Part shown: one piece after another, positions 16,751-26,483 of the stretch
Layout of the letters: the number at the start of each line of letters is the position of its first letter
How positions within the stretch are numbered: the first letter of the stretch is position 1
Assembly (NCBI GenBank): GCA_964393275.1
Contig: CAYMTA010000006.1
Span: 1-64,000 of the forward strand
Length of the DNA: 64,000 nt
Origin: SLRI01 sp964393275
GTDB lineage: Bacteria > Pseudomonadota > Alphaproteobacteria > Geminicoccales > Geminicoccaceae
Direction: 5' to 3'
Notes under the pieces: model-generated
Seen by the model: only the letters and a program-made list of their open reading frames with translations
What the model was told of the DNA's origin: nothing
The model's database searches: none
Position numbers and translations under genes: made by a program

Positions 16751-18676
16751 TCAACCCCGCCCGACCAGAAGATACCAGGTGACCAGCAGGGCCACGCCGA
16801 TCAGCATGGCGAAGGCGTAGTGGTACATGTAGCCCGTCTGCAGGCGAATCGCGCGCTTCGCAGTCACCCAGGTGCTGGCCGCCACCCCATCCGGGCCGAA
16901 CCGGTCGATGATGCCGACATCGCCGCCGCGCCAGAAGCCGTAGCCGATCGCCTTCGCGCCGCGGACGAAGACCCAGTCGTAGAGCTCGTCGAAGTACCAC
17001 TTGTTGTAGAAGAAGAGGTAGAGCGGCCGGAACATGGCGGCCGTGCGCGCCGGCAGATCGGTCATCCGGCAGTAGTAGAGCCAGGAGAGCCCGAGGCCGA
17101 TGATCATGGCGATGGAGGGTGCCGCCTTCACGAGGAACGGCACCTCGTGCATGTCGTGCAGCACATGGTTGTCGGCGCCGGTGAAGATCGCCCCGGCCCA
17201 CCACTCGCCCCCGGCGGCGACCATGCCGACCCCCGCCATGCCGGCAAAGAGGGCGCCGGCCGCCAGGACGCCGAGCGGCACCGTCATCACCAGCGGGCTC
17301 TCGTGCACATGGCTCTGGACCTGCGCGGAGGCGCGGCTCTCGCCATGGAAGGTCAGGAAGATGAGCCGGCCGGAATAGAAGGCGGTGAGCACGGCGGCGG
17401 CGATCCCGAGCCAGAAGGCGTAGAGGTGGAAGCTGTTGGGCGATGCCCAGGCCGCCTCGAGGATCGCGTCCTTGGAGAAGTATCCTGCCGTCAGCGGGAA
17501 GCCGACGAGGGCCAGCGAGCCGATCCACATCACCGCGTAGGTGAAGGGGATCTTGCGCCAGAGCCCGCCCATCTTGCGCATGTCCTGCTCGTCCGACATG
17601 GCGTGGATGACCGAGCCGGCGCCGAGGAACAGGAGGGCCTTGAAGAAGGCATGGGTGTAGAGGTGGAAGATGCCGGTCGAGTAGGCGCCGACGCCGCAGG
17701 CGAAGAACATGTAGCCGAGCTGCGAGCAGGTCGAGTAGGCGATCACGCGCTTGATGTCGAACTGCGTCAGCGCGATGGTCGCGGCGAAGATCGCGGTCGA
17801 GGCGCCGATGAAGGTCACGAAGGCCAGGGCCACGGGCGCGTGCTCGAAGACCGGCGAGAAGCGGGCGATCAGGAAGACGCCGGCGGTGACCATGGTGGCG
17901 GCGTGGATCAGCGCCGAGACGGGCGTGGGGCCCTCCATGGCATCCGGCAGCCAGGTATGGAGGCCGAGCTGCGCCGACTTGGCCATGGCACCGAGCGTCA
18001 GCAGGATGGCCGTCAGGGTCAGCGCGTGGAACTCGGTGCCGAAGACGACGATCGACGTGTCGGCCATGCCCGCCGCGGCGCCGAAGATCACGTCGTACTG
18101 GACGGAATCGAACAGCAGGTAGCAGGTCGCAAGGCCGAGCATGAGCGCCGCATCGCCGACCCGGTTGACGATGAAAGCCTTGATCGCGGCGGCGCAGGCC
18201 GAGGGCCTCGTGTACCAGAACCCGATCAGGAGATAGGAGGCGAGGCCGACGCCTTCCCAGCCGAAATAGAGCTGGAGGATGTTGTCGGAGGTCACCAGCA
18301 TCAGCATCGCGAAGGTGAAGAGCGAGAGATAGCTCATGAACCGCGGGATGCTCTTGTCGTGGCTCATGTAGCCGATCGAGTAGATGTGGATCAGGGTGCT
18401 GATGAAGCTCACGACGAACATCATCACGCCGGAAAGCGCGTCGATCCGAAGCGCCCAGTCGGCCTCGAAGGTGGCGACGTTGACCCAGGTGAACAGCGGA
18501 ACCTTGAACGGCTCGGCGCCGACGGTCGAGAAGATGGCGATGATCGAGCAGAGGGCCGACACGCCCATCAGGCCGCAGGTGACGAGCTGGCTGGCCCGGT
18601 CGCCGATCATGCGCCCGAAGAGCCCGGCGACGAGAGCGCCGAGCAGCGGGGCGAAGACGAGAATGATATAGAGCAT
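16751..18676 (-). CDS. nuoL: NADH-quinone oxidoreductase subunit L
   Basis: 641-residue distal proton-pumping subunit with the lateral helix expected at its C-terminus. Motifs: WEGVGLASYLLIGFWY, SAQLGLHTWLPDAMEGPTPV, IHAATMVTAGVFLIAR and HAFFKALLFLGAGSVIHA. The C-terminal helix VTWYLLVGRG ends the protein. It starts 12 bp after the nuoK stop codon. Confidence 0.97.
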   Translation of the reverse strand: MLYIILVFAPLLGALVAGLFGRMIGDRASQLVTCGLMGVSALCSIIAIFSTVGAEPFKVPLFTWVNVATFEADWALRIDALSGVMMFVVSFISTLIHIYSIGYMSHDKSIPRFMSYLSLFTFAMLMLVTSDNILQLYFGWEGVGLASYLLIGFWYTRPSACAAAIKAFIVNRVGDAALMLGLATCYLLFDSVQYDVIFGAAAGMADTSIVVFGTEFHALTLTAILLTLGAMAKSAQLGLHTWLPDAMEGPTPVSALIHAATMVTAGVFLIARFSPVFEHAPVALAFVTFIGASTAIFAATIALTQFDIKRVIAYSTCSQLGYMFFACGVGAYSTGIFHLYTHAFFKALLFLGAGSVIHAMSDEQDMRKMGGLWRKIPFTYAVMWIGSLALVGFPLTAGYFSKDAILEAAWASPNSFHLYAFWLGIAAAVLTAFYSGRLIFLTFHGESRASAQVQSHVHESPLVMTVPLGVLAAGALFAGMAGVGMVAAGGEWWAGAIFTGADNHVLHDMHEVPFLVKAAPSIAMIIGLGLSWLYYCRMTDLPARTAAMFRPLYLFFYNKWYFDELYDWVFVRGAKAIGYGFWRGGDVGIIDRFGPDGVAASTWVTAKRAIRLQTGYMYHYAFAMLIGVALLVTWYLLVGRG

Positions 18677-18688
18677 GGCCGGCTCAGC

Positions 18689-18997
18689 TCAGCCTTTCAT
18701 CAGATTGATGTCTTCGACATCGATCGAGCCGCGGTTGCGGAAGAACACGACCACGATGGCGAGGCCGATCGCCGCCTCCGCCGCGGCGACGGTCAGGATG
18801 AACATGGCGAAGACCTGGCCCGCCAGGTCGCCGAGGGAGACCGAGAACGCCACGAAATTGATGTTGACCGCGAGGAGGATCAGCTCGATCGACATCAGCA
18901 TGACGATCACGTTCTTCCGGTTGAGGAAGATGCCGAAGACGCCGATCGTGAAGATGATCGCGGCGAGCGTGAGATAGTGGGTGAGGGGGATCGACAT
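18689..18997 (-). CDS. nuoK: NADH-quinone oxidoreductase subunit K
   Basis: 102-residue three-helix membrane subunit. MLMSIELILLAVNINFVAF carries the conserved intramembrane Glu, and TVAAAEAAIGLAIVVVFFR the second one. Start ATG at 18997 shares one base with the nuoJ stop codon. Length matches the family (100-102). Confidence 0.97.
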   Translation of the reverse strand: MSIPLTHYLTLAAIIFTIGVFGIFLNRKNVIVMLMSIELILLAVNINFVAFSVSLGDLAGQVFAMFILTVAAAEAAIGLAIVVVFFRNRGSIDVEDINLMKG

Positions 18998-19605
18998 CAG
19001 ATGCCCGCTCTCGACTTGACCTTGCGCAGCTGGACGGCCTCGGCGCGCGATCGATGGACCTGCATCGAGATGCTCTGGCGGCGGATCGTGCCCCGATCGC
19101 GCAGCGTGAGGGTGATGGCGCCGATGATGGCGACCAGCAGGATCACGCCGGCTGCCTGGAAGGCATAGAAGTATTCCGTGTAGAGCAGCCGCCCGAGGGC
19201 CTCGGTGTTCGTCACGCTGCCGGGCAGCATGGGCGGCGGGCCCACGGCCTCGCCCGACGCCAGCGTCCAGGTGCCGCCCACGAGGACGAGCTCGACCAGG
19301 AGGATGGCGCCGACCAGCAGGCCGACCGGCAGGAACCGCAGCGCGCCCTCGCGCACCCGCACGGTGCTGATGTCGAGCATCATGACCACGAACATGAAGA
19401 GCACGGCGACGGCGCCGACATAGACGACCACCAGGACCATCGCCAGGAACTCCGCGCCGATCAGCACGAAGAGCCCGGCCGCGTTGAAGAAGGTCAGGAT
19501 CAGGAACAGCACCGAATGGACCGGGTTGCGGGACGCCACGACCATCACCGCCGAGGCGGTGGCCACGAAGGCCAGGACGTAGAAGACGAAGAGGCTTATG
19601 GTCAT
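18997..19605 (-). CDS. nuoJ: NADH-quinone oxidoreductase subunit J
   Basis: 202-residue membrane subunit with five hydrophobic segments. AEFLAMVLVVVYVGAVAVLFMFVVMM is the typical NuoJ core (cut across residues about 52-77), and the C-terminal tail is basic. It lies 48 bp downstream of nuoI, the largest gap in this part of the operon. Confidence 0.95.
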   Translation of the reverse strand: MTISLFVFYVLAFVATASAVMVVASRNPVHSVLFLILTFFNAAGLFVLIGAEFLAMVLVVVYVGAVAVLFMFVVMMLDISTVRVREGALRFLPVGLLVGAILLVELVLVGGTWTLASGEAVGPPPMLPGSVTNTEALGRLLYTEYFYAFQAAGVILLVAIIGAITLTLRDRGTIRRQSISMQVHRSRAEAVQLRKVKSRAGI

Positions 19606-19653
19606 GGCTTCAGCGGTTCCGACGACGAGGCGGCCCAGGCATCCAGGACGGGC

Positions 19654-20142
19654 TTAGCGGTAGGGGGCATCGGCGGCAAGGTTCTGAGCGATCTCGCTCT
19701 CCCAGCGGGCCCCGTTCGCCAGCAGCTTCTCCTTGTTATAGAAGAGCTCGGCGCGGGTCTCCGCGGCAAATTCGAAGTTCGGGCCCTCGACGATCGCATC
19801 GACCGGGCAGGCCTCCTCGCAGAAGCCGCAATAGATGCATTTGGTCATGTCGATATCGTAGCGGGTGGTGCGCCGGCTGCCATCCTCGCGCGGCGCGCTC
19901 TCGATGGTGATCGCCTGCGCCGGGCAGACGGCCTCGCACAGCTTGCAGGCGATGCAGCGCTCCTCGCCGTTGGGATAGCGCCGCAAGGCATGCTCGCCGC
20001 GAAAGCGCGGGCTGAGCGGCCCCTTCTCGTAGGGGTAGTTGAGGGTCGCCTTGCGCTTGAAGAAGTATTTCAGCGTCACCCAGAAGCCGATGACCAGCTC
20101 CTGCCAGAGAAAGCTTCGGGCGGCACGGTCGAGAGAGATCAT
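19654..20142 (-). CDS. nuoI: NADH-quinone oxidoreductase subunit I (8Fe ferredoxin)
   Basis: 162-residue iron-sulfur subunit carrying clusters N6a and N6b. Two CxxCxxCxxxCP motifs are visible: CIACKLCEAVCP and CIYCGFCEEACP. FRGEHALRRYPNGEERC precedes the first, as in other alphaproteobacterial NuoI proteins. Length is typical (162). Confidence 0.97.
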   Translation of the reverse strand: MISLDRAARSFLWQELVIGFWVTLKYFFKRKATLNYPYEKGPLSPRFRGEHALRRYPNGEERCIACKLCEAVCPAQAITIESAPREDGSRRTTRYDIDMTKCIYCGFCEEACPVDAIVEGPNFEFAAETRAELFYNKEKLLANGARWESEIAQNLAADAPYR

Positions 20143-20158
20143 CGGGGACTCCAGCAGC

Positions 20159-21169
20159 TCAGCGCGGCAACAGGTCGAAATAGACGAGGAAGCCGGAGGT
20201 CAGCACGACCCAGGCGAGCGACAGCGGCAAGAAGACCTTCCATCCCAGTCGCATGAGCTGGTCGTAGCGGTAGCGGGGCAGGGTCGCTCGCGCCCAGATG
20301 AAGATGAAGAGGACGAGGCAGATCTTCAGGATGAACCAGATGGGTCCGGGGATCAGGGTGAAGGGGAAAATGCCGAACGGCGCCAGCCACCCGCCGAGGA
20401 AGAAGATGGTGGCGGTCCCGCTCATCAGGATCATGTTCATGTATTCGCCCAGGAAGAACAGGGCGAAGGCCATCGACGAGTATTCCACGTTGTAGCCGGT
20501 GACCAGGGTCGCCTCGTCCTCGGCGAGATCGAACGGCAGGCGGTTGGTCTCGGCGAGGATCGAGACGATGAAGATCATGAACATCGGAAAATGCGGGATC
20601 ACGTACCAGAGCCCGCTCTGGGCCAGGACGATCTCCGACAGGTTCAAGGAGCCGGCGGTGATCAGCACGGAGATGATGATCAGGCCGATGGAGATCTCGT
20701 ACGAGACCATCTGCGCGGAGGACCGCAGGGCGCCGAGAAACGCGTAGCGCGAGTTCGATGCCCAGCCGGCCATGATGATGCCGTAGACGCCGAGCGAGCT
20801 GATGGCCAGGAGGTAGAGCACGCCGACATTGATGTTGGCGAGCACGAGGCCATCGCCGAAGGGGATCACCGCCCAGCCGATGAGCGCCAGGATGAAGGTG
20901 ATCATCGGCGCCAGGAGAAAGACGATCTTGTTGGAGCCGGTCGGGATGACCGTTTCCTTGAAGAACAGCTTGGCCCCGTCGGCGAAGGGCTGCAGGAGCC
21001 CGTAGGGGCCGACCGTCATCGGCCCCTGGCGAAGCTGCATGGCGCCGATGATCTTGCGCTCGGCATAGGTGAGGTAGGCCATCGCGATCATCAGCGGCAC
21101 GGCGACCACGAGGACATAGAAGGCGATCACGATGACCGGCCAGACGGTTCCGCTCCAGATGTCAGCCAT
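20159..21169 (-). CDS. nuoH: NADH-quinone oxidoreductase subunit H
   Basis: 336-residue membrane subunit forming part of the quinone chamber. Key segments: AYLTYAERKIIGAMQLRQGP, FAEDEATLVTGYN-like loop (FDLAEDEATLVTGYNVEYS), and the late RATLPRYRYDQLMRLGWK. About eight helices. It overlaps the nuoG end by 8 nt. Confidence 0.97.
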   Translation of the reverse strand: MADIWSGTVWPVIVIAFYVLVVAVPLMIAMAYLTYAERKIIGAMQLRQGPMTVGPYGLLQPFADGAKLFFKETVIPTGSNKIVFLLAPMITFILALIGWAVIPFGDGLVLANINVGVLYLLAISSLGVYGIIMAGWASNSRYAFLGALRSSAQMVSYEISIGLIIISVLITAGSLNLSEIVLAQSGLWYVIPHFPMFMIFIVSILAETNRLPFDLAEDEATLVTGYNVEYSSMAFALFFLGEYMNMILMSGTATIFFLGGWLAPFGIFPFTLIPGPIWFILKICLVLFIFIWARATLPRYRYDQLMRLGWKVFLPLSLAWVVLTSGFLVYFDLLPR

Positions 21170-23219
21170 GGGTTCCGGTCGCCTCCCGGCTGGCGCTCGC
21201 GACGAAGAGCTCGCTGCACTCCCGCATCACCGAGGAAGCCCGGGCGATCGGGTTGGTCAGGTAGAAGTCGGCGGTGCAGGAGACGAACGGCTCGGCCGCC
21301 ATCTCCCCGGCGCTGCCGAAGGGCTCGAACGGGGCGGGGACGATCTCGTCGATCCGAGCGAGATGGGGTGCGATCTCGACCATGCGGCGCCGCACCTGGG
21401 CGAGCGTGTCGAGATCGATCCCGAGGTCCAGCGCCGCCGCCAGGGCACGCAGGATCCGCCAGTCCTCCTTGGCCTCGCCGGGTGGGAAGACCGCGAGCTT
21501 GGCGCGCTGCGGGCGGCCCTCGGTGTTCACGTAGGTCCCGTGCTTCTCGGTGTAGGCGGCGCCCGGCAGGATGACGTCGGCGGCATGCACGCCCCGATCC
21601 CCGTGCGTCCCGAGATAGACCGTGAAGGTCCCGGACAGGCCGGACACGTCGATCTCGTCGGCGCCGATCAGGAAGACGAGATCGAGCGCCCCGGGCGCCA
21701 CCATCTCGGCCGCCGTCTTGCCGCCGTCTTTCGGCACCAGCCCGAGATCGAGGCCGCCGACCCGGGCAGCCGCGGTGTGCAGGATATTGAAGCCGTTCCA
21801 GCCGTCGCCGATCATGCCGAAGCGTTGCGCCACGCTCGAGGCGACGGCAAGGGCGGCTGCACCGTCCGGCCGGGCGAGGGGGCCCTGCCCGAGGATCAGC
21901 ATCGGCCGCTCCGCGCGCTCGAGCACCTCGGCGAAGCTGTGCCGGCCCTGGGCCAGCTCGGCCAGGGTCTGGGCCCCGGCGCCGAGCTCGGTCACCGGAT
22001 AGGTGAGATCGAACGCGGCGCCGATCCGGCCGACCCGGAACCCGCCCTGCCGGTGACGCTTGCGCAGCCGGGCATTGACCAGGGGCGCCTCGTGCCGCGG
22101 GTTGCTGCCGATGATCAGGCAGGCATCGGCCTCCTCGATGCCGGCGATCGTCGTGTTGAAGAGGTATTCGCCGCGGGCGCCGCCACCGAGCAGCGCCCCA
22201 TCCTGGCGGCAGTCGACATGCGGTGAGCCGAGAGCAGCCGCCAGCTCCTTGACCAGGACCATGGTCTCGCAATCGACGAGGTCGCCGACCACGAACCCGA
22301 TCCGCTCGCCGCTCACCCCCTGGAGCCGCTCCTTGATCAGGGCGAAGGCATCCCGCCAGGTGGCCTGCTCGAGGCGGCCGTCGCGCTTGGCGAACGGCAC
22401 GTCGAGCCGCCGCTTCTTCAGGCCGTCATAGGCGAAGCGGGTCTTGTCGGAGATCCATTCCTCGTTGATGCCCTCGTGCAGCCGCGGGATGACCCGCATG
22501 ACCTCGTTGCCACGGGCATCGACGCGGATGTTCGAGCCCACCGCGTCCATCACGTCGATCGATTCGGTCTTCCTCAGCTCCCAGCTCCGCGCCCGGTACT
22601 CGTAGGGCTTGGAGTTGAGGGCGCCGACCGGGCAGAGGTCGATGATGTTGCCCGAGAGCTCGGAGGTGAGCGCCCGCTCGATCCAGGTCGTGATCTCCAT
22701 GTGCTCGCCGCGGTGGCAGGCGCCGAGCTCGGAGACCCCGGCCACCTCGTCGATGAAGCGGATGCAGCGGGTGCAGTGGATGCAGCGCGTCATGTGGGTC
22801 GAGATCAGGGGGCCGAGATACTTGTCCGTGACCGCGCGCTTGTTCTCCTTGAAGCGCGAACGGTCGGGCCCATAGAAGAGCGTCAGGTCCTGCAGCTCGC
22901 ACTCGCCGCCCTCGTCGCAGATCGGGCAGTCCAGCGGGTGGTTGATCAGGAGCATCTCGAGCACCCCCTTCCTGGCCTTGTGGACCATGGGGGTGTCGGT
23001 CCTGATGACCATGCCGTCGCCCGCGGGCATCGCGCAGGAGGCGATCGGCTTCGGCGATTTCTCCATCTCGACCAGGCACATCCGGCAGTTGCCGGCGATG
23101 TTCAGCCGCGGGTGGAAGCAGAAGACGGGAATCTCGCGGCCCGCGGCCTCGCATGCCTGCAGCACGGTCGAGCCGGCTGGCACCTCGACTTCCTGGCCAT
23201 CGATCGTCAGCTTCGGCAT
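21162..23219 (-). CDS. nuoG: NADH-quinone oxidoreductase subunit G
   Basis: 685-residue iron-sulfur subunit with an N-terminal ferredoxin fold. CFHPRLNIAGNCRMCL binds 2Fe-2S, CPICDEGGECELQDL and CIHCTRCIRFIDE bind further clusters, and a molybdopterin-oxidoreductase-like domain fills the rest. The start MPKLTIDGQEVEVPAGSTV matches the family. It follows nuoF by 12 bp. Length is close to mitochondrial-type NuoG (about 690). Confidence 0.97.
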   Translation of the reverse strand: MPKLTIDGQEVEVPAGSTVLQACEAAGREIPVFCFHPRLNIAGNCRMCLVEMEKSPKPIASCAMPAGDGMVIRTDTPMVHKARKGVLEMLLINHPLDCPICDEGGECELQDLTLFYGPDRSRFKENKRAVTDKYLGPLISTHMTRCIHCTRCIRFIDEVAGVSELGACHRGEHMEITTWIERALTSELSGNIIDLCPVGALNSKPYEYRARSWELRKTESIDVMDAVGSNIRVDARGNEVMRVIPRLHEGINEEWISDKTRFAYDGLKKRRLDVPFAKRDGRLEQATWRDAFALIKERLQGVSGERIGFVVGDLVDCETMVLVKELAAALGSPHVDCRQDGALLGGGARGEYLFNTTIAGIEEADACLIIGSNPRHEAPLVNARLRKRHRQGGFRVGRIGAAFDLTYPVTELGAGAQTLAELAQGRHSFAEVLERAERPMLILGQGPLARPDGAAALAVASSVAQRFGMIGDGWNGFNILHTAAARVGGLDLGLVPKDGGKTAAEMVAPGALDLVFLIGADEIDVSGLSGTFTVYLGTHGDRGVHAADVILPGAAYTEKHGTYVNTEGRPQRAKLAVFPPGEAKEDWRILRALAAALDLGIDLDTLAQVRRRMVEIAPHLARIDEIVPAPFEPFGSAGEMAAEPFVSCTADFYLTNPIARASSVMRECSELFVASASREATGTHG

Positions 23220-23231
23220 GCCAGCTCCAAC

Positions 23232-24518
23232 CTATTCCGCCGCGACCTGGCGGGCCGCGGTGTACTCGTTAATGCGTCGCTCGATCTCGGGCCGAAAATG
23301 CCGGATCAGCCCCTGCACCGGCCAGGCGGCGGCGTCGCCGAGCGCGCAGATCGTGTGACCCTCGATCTCCTTGGTCACGTCCCAGAGCATGTCGATCTCG
23401 TCGAGCCGCGCCCGCCCCTCGGCCATCCGGATCATCATGCGCCAGAGCCAGCCCGTGCCCTCGCGGCAGGGCGTGCACTGGCCGCACGACTCGTGCATGT
23501 AGAACTTCGAGAGCCGGGCGATCGCCTTCACGATATCCGTGCTCCGGTCCATGACGATGACCGCCGCGGTGCCGAGGCCGGAGCCGACCGCGCGCAGGCT
23601 GTCGAAATCCATGTTGATGTCGTCGCAGACGGATTTCGGCAAGAGCGGCACGGACGAGCCGCCCGGGATAATGGCGAGCAGGTTGTCCCAGCCGCCGCGC
23701 ACGCCGCCGCAATGCCGGTCGATGAGCTCCCGCAGAGGAATGCCCATCGCCTCCTCGACATTGCAGGGCTGGTTGACGTGGCCGGAGACGCAGAAGAGCT
23801 TGGTGCCGCTGTTCTTGTCGGGGCCGATGCCGGCAAACCATTCCGCGCCGCGGCGCAGGATCGTCGACACCACGGCGATGGTCTCGACATTGTTGACCGT
23901 GGTCGGTCGACCGTAGAGCCCGACCATCGCCGGGAAAGGCGGCTTGAGGCGGGGCTGGCCCTTCTTGCCCTCGAGCGATTCGATCAGGCCGGTCTCCTCG
24001 CCACAGATATAGGCGCCGGCGCCACGATGCAGGTAGAGATCGTAGTCGAAGCCGGAGCCGGCCGCGTTGGTGCCGAGCAGGCCGTCGGCGTAGGCCTCGT
24101 CGATCGCCCGCTGCAGGACCTCCGCCTCGCGCCCGAACTCGCCCCGAATATAGATGTAGCCGGCCGAGCATCCCATCGCGGCGCCGGCAAGCAGGCATCC
24201 CTCGACCAGCTTCTGCGGCTCGTGCCGCATGATCTCGCGGTCCTTGCAGGTGCCGGGCTCGCTCTCGTCGGCGTTGACCACGAGATAGACGGGCCCGTCC
24301 GCCTGCTTGGGCATGAACGACCATTTGAGCCCGGTCGGAAATCCGGCGCCGCCGCGCCCGCGCAGGCCCGATGCCTTCATCTGGTCGACCAGCCAGCCGC
24401 GCCCCTTCTGGATCAGGGCCGCGGTGCCGTCCCAGTCGCCCCGCCGCTTCGCCGCCTCGAGGTCGGCGCCATCCTCGCCATAGAGGTCGGTGAAGATCCG
24501 GTCCTTGTCGCTCAGCAT
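23232..24518 (-). CDS. nuoF: NADH-quinone oxidoreductase subunit F (NADH/FMN site)
   Basis: 428-residue flavoprotein that oxidises NADH and passes electrons to FMN and cluster N3. GLRGRGGAGFPTGLKWSFM is the NADH/FMN loop, YICGEETGLIESLEGK the FMN contact, and ESCGQCTPCREGTGW with the later C the 4Fe-4S ligands. It starts 3 bp after nuoE. Confidence 0.97.
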   Translation of the reverse strand: MLSDKDRIFTDLYGEDGADLEAAKRRGDWDGTAALIQKGRGWLVDQMKASGLRGRGGAGFPTGLKWSFMPKQADGPVYLVVNADESEPGTCKDREIMRHEPQKLVEGCLLAGAAMGCSAGYIYIRGEFGREAEVLQRAIDEAYADGLLGTNAAGSGFDYDLYLHRGAGAYICGEETGLIESLEGKKGQPRLKPPFPAMVGLYGRPTTVNNVETIAVVSTILRRGAEWFAGIGPDKNSGTKLFCVSGHVNQPCNVEEAMGIPLRELIDRHCGGVRGGWDNLLAIIPGGSSVPLLPKSVCDDINMDFDSLRAVGSGLGTAAVIVMDRSTDIVKAIARLSKFYMHESCGQCTPCREGTGWLWRMMIRMAEGRARLDEIDMLWDVTKEIEGHTICALGDAAAWPVQGLIRHFRPEIERRINEYTAARQVAAE

Positions 24519-24521
24519 GGC

Positions 24522-25268
24522 TCAGCTCTCGCCCTTCGCGTCAGGGTCCGTGTCGGATGCGTTCCTCTCCGCCTTCTCCGCCGCCTTGACGGGAGGAGAT
24601 GCCGGATTGAGACGGTGGTCGATCGGCCGCGCCATGCGCTCCGGCTCGTGTTTCCGCGACGGCTGGCGAGAGCTCGGCCGAGGGTTGGCGAGCAAGGTGT
24701 GACGCTCGCCGAGCGGCTCGGAACCCTTCCGACCGGATTGCGGCCCTGCTTGCGGTCGGTCGCCGGCCTTGATCGCCTCGAGCACGGCCCTGGCCCGCTC
24801 GTAGGTCAGATCCTCGTAGTAGTCGTCGTCGATCCACATCATCGGTGCGTTGCAGCAGGCGCCGAGGCACTCGAACTCGCGCAGGAAGAATTGGCCGTCC
24901 TCGGAGCTTTCGCCCATGGCGAGGCCGAGCACCTCGCGCGCGGCCCGTACCACCTCGTCCGAGCCGCAGAGCCAGCAGGGCGTGTTCGTGCAGACCCGCA
25001 CCTGGATCCGGCCGGTCGGCTCGGTGTTGTACATGTCGTAGAAGCTCGCGACCTCGTAGACCTTGATCCTCGGCATCTCGAGGAAGTCGGCGACATGATC
25101 GAGGGCGGCGCGCGGCAGCCACCCGCCATGCTGCTTCTGCGCCAGGTGGAGCAGCGGCATGACGGCGCTCTGCTTCCTGGCCTCGGGATAGCGGGCGAGA
25201 ATCCGCTCGATCTCGGGCCCGAGCTCCGGGTCGAAGCTGAAGGTTGCGATATCGGGCGCGAAGCTCAC
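24522..25268 (-). CDS. nuoE: NADH-quinone oxidoreductase subunit E with C-terminal extension
   Basis: 248-residue thioredoxin-fold 2Fe-2S subunit. Cluster ligands lie in CTNTPCWLCGS and ECLGACCNAPM. The start GTG at 25268 overlaps the nuoD stop codon (GTGA). The last 75 or so residues, after ARAVLEAIKAGDRP, are a Pro/Arg/Lys/Glu-rich disordered-looking tail absent from short NuoE proteins (about 165 aa). Such tails occur in alphaproteobacteria but vary in length. Confidence 0.95.
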   Translation of the reverse strand: MSFAPDIATFSFDPELGPEIERILARYPEARKQSAVMPLLHLAQKQHGGWLPRAALDHVADFLEMPRIKVYEVASFYDMYNTEPTGRIQVRVCTNTPCWLCGSDEVVRAAREVLGLAMGESSEDGQFFLREFECLGACCNAPMMWIDDDYYEDLTYERARAVLEAIKAGDRPQAGPQSGRKGSEPLGERHTLLANPRPSSRQPSRKHEPERMARPIDHRLNPASPPVKAAEKAERNASDTDPDAKGES

Positions 25269-26458
25269 CGGTCGACCTCTCCAAAGACGATGTCTATCGA
25301 GCCGATGATCGCGACGACATCGGCCAGCTGATGACCCTTGGACATCTCGTCGAGCGCCTGAAGGTGCACGAAGCCGGGCGAGCGGATCTTGCACCGATAG
25401 GGACGATTGGTGCCGTCCGCGACCAGATAGACGCCGAACTCGCCCTTGCCGCTCTCGACCGCGGCGTAGACCTCGCCCTCCGGCACGTGGACGCCCTCGG
25501 TGTAGAGCTTGAAGTGATGGATGAGGTCCTCCATCGAGCGCTTCATGTTGGCGCGCGCCGGCGGCGTGACCTTCTTGTCATCCGTGCGCACCGGGCCCGG
25601 CCGCATCTGGTCCAGGCACTGCCGGACGATCTTCAACGACTCCTTCACCTCCATCATGCGGACCAGATAGCGGTCCCAGCAGTCGCCGTTCCTGCCGACC
25701 GGGATGTCGAACTCCATGCGCTCGTACATCGCATAGGGCTGGGCCTTGCGCAGGTCCCAGGGCACGCCGGAGGCGCGCAGCATCGGCCCGGCGAAGCCGA
25801 GGTTGAGCGCATCCTCGGCATTGACCACGCCGATGTCGACGGTGCGCTGCTTGAAGATCCGGTTCTCCGACAGGAGATCGTCCAGGTCATCGAACAGGGG
25901 CTCGAACTGGTCGCACCACCTGGCGATGTCCTCGGCCAGCCCGGCCGGCATGTCGCGGTTGACCCCGCCGAAGCGGTAGTAGTTGGCGTGCATCCGGGCA
26001 CCGCTGATGCGCTCGTAGAAATGCATCAGCTTCTCGCGCTCCTCGAACATCCAGAGCAGCGGCGTCATGGCGCCGCAGTCGAGCGCCATCGTCGTGATGT
26101 TGAGGAGGTGGTTGAGGATCCGCGTGATCTCGTCGAAGAGCGTGCGGATGTAGAGCGCCCGCTCCGGCACGTCGACACCGAGCATCTTCTCCACCGCCAG
26201 CACGTAGGCGTGCTCCTGGCAGAGCATCGAGCAGTAGTCGAGCCGGTCGAAGTAGGGAATGTTCTGCAGATAGGGGCGGTACTCGATCAGCTTCTCGGTG
26301 CCGCGATGCAGCAGGCCGATATGCGGGTCGGCGCGCTCGACGACCTCGCCGGACATCTCGAGCACCAGCCGCAGCACGCCGTGCGCCGCCGGGTGCTGGG
26401 GGCCGAAATTGACGGTGAAGCTGCGGAGATCGACTTCGCCCATGGGTTCCTCGGTCAC
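25265..26458 (-). CDS. nuoD: NADH-quinone oxidoreductase subunit D
   Basis: 397-residue 49-kDa subunit lining the quinone site. NFGPQHPAAHGVLRL (with the conserved His), HIGLLHRGTEKLIEYR and the C-terminal IGSIDIVFGEVDR are diagnostic. The start is GTG at 26458, giving MTEEPMGEVDLR; an internal ATG six codons later is an alternative. Separated from nuoC by 25 bp. Confidence 0.97.
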   Translation of the reverse strand: MTEEPMGEVDLRSFTVNFGPQHPAAHGVLRLVLEMSGEVVERADPHIGLLHRGTEKLIEYRPYLQNIPYFDRLDYCSMLCQEHAYVLAVEKMLGVDVPERALYIRTLFDEITRILNHLLNITTMALDCGAMTPLLWMFEEREKLMHFYERISGARMHANYYRFGGVNRDMPAGLAEDIARWCDQFEPLFDDLDDLLSENRIFKQRTVDIGVVNAEDALNLGFAGPMLRASGVPWDLRKAQPYAMYERMEFDIPVGRNGDCWDRYLVRMMEVKESLKIVRQCLDQMRPGPVRTDDKKVTPPARANMKRSMEDLIHHFKLYTEGVHVPEGEVYAAVESGKGEFGVYLVADGTNRPYRCKIRSPGFVHLQALDEMSKGHQLADVVAIIGSIDIVFGEVDR

Positions 26459-26483
26459 GTTCCTCTGCGGGGGCCGACGCGGC

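Noticed and set aside
13750..16782. A 1010-codon open frame on the plus strand opposite nuoN-nuoM
   Set aside because: Antisense shadow in high-GC DNA. Composition is His/Asp/Glu/Arg/Gln-rich with no domain, while nuoM and nuoN on the other strand are clear. The same applies to long plus-strand frames at 16514-19168 and 22476-25331.
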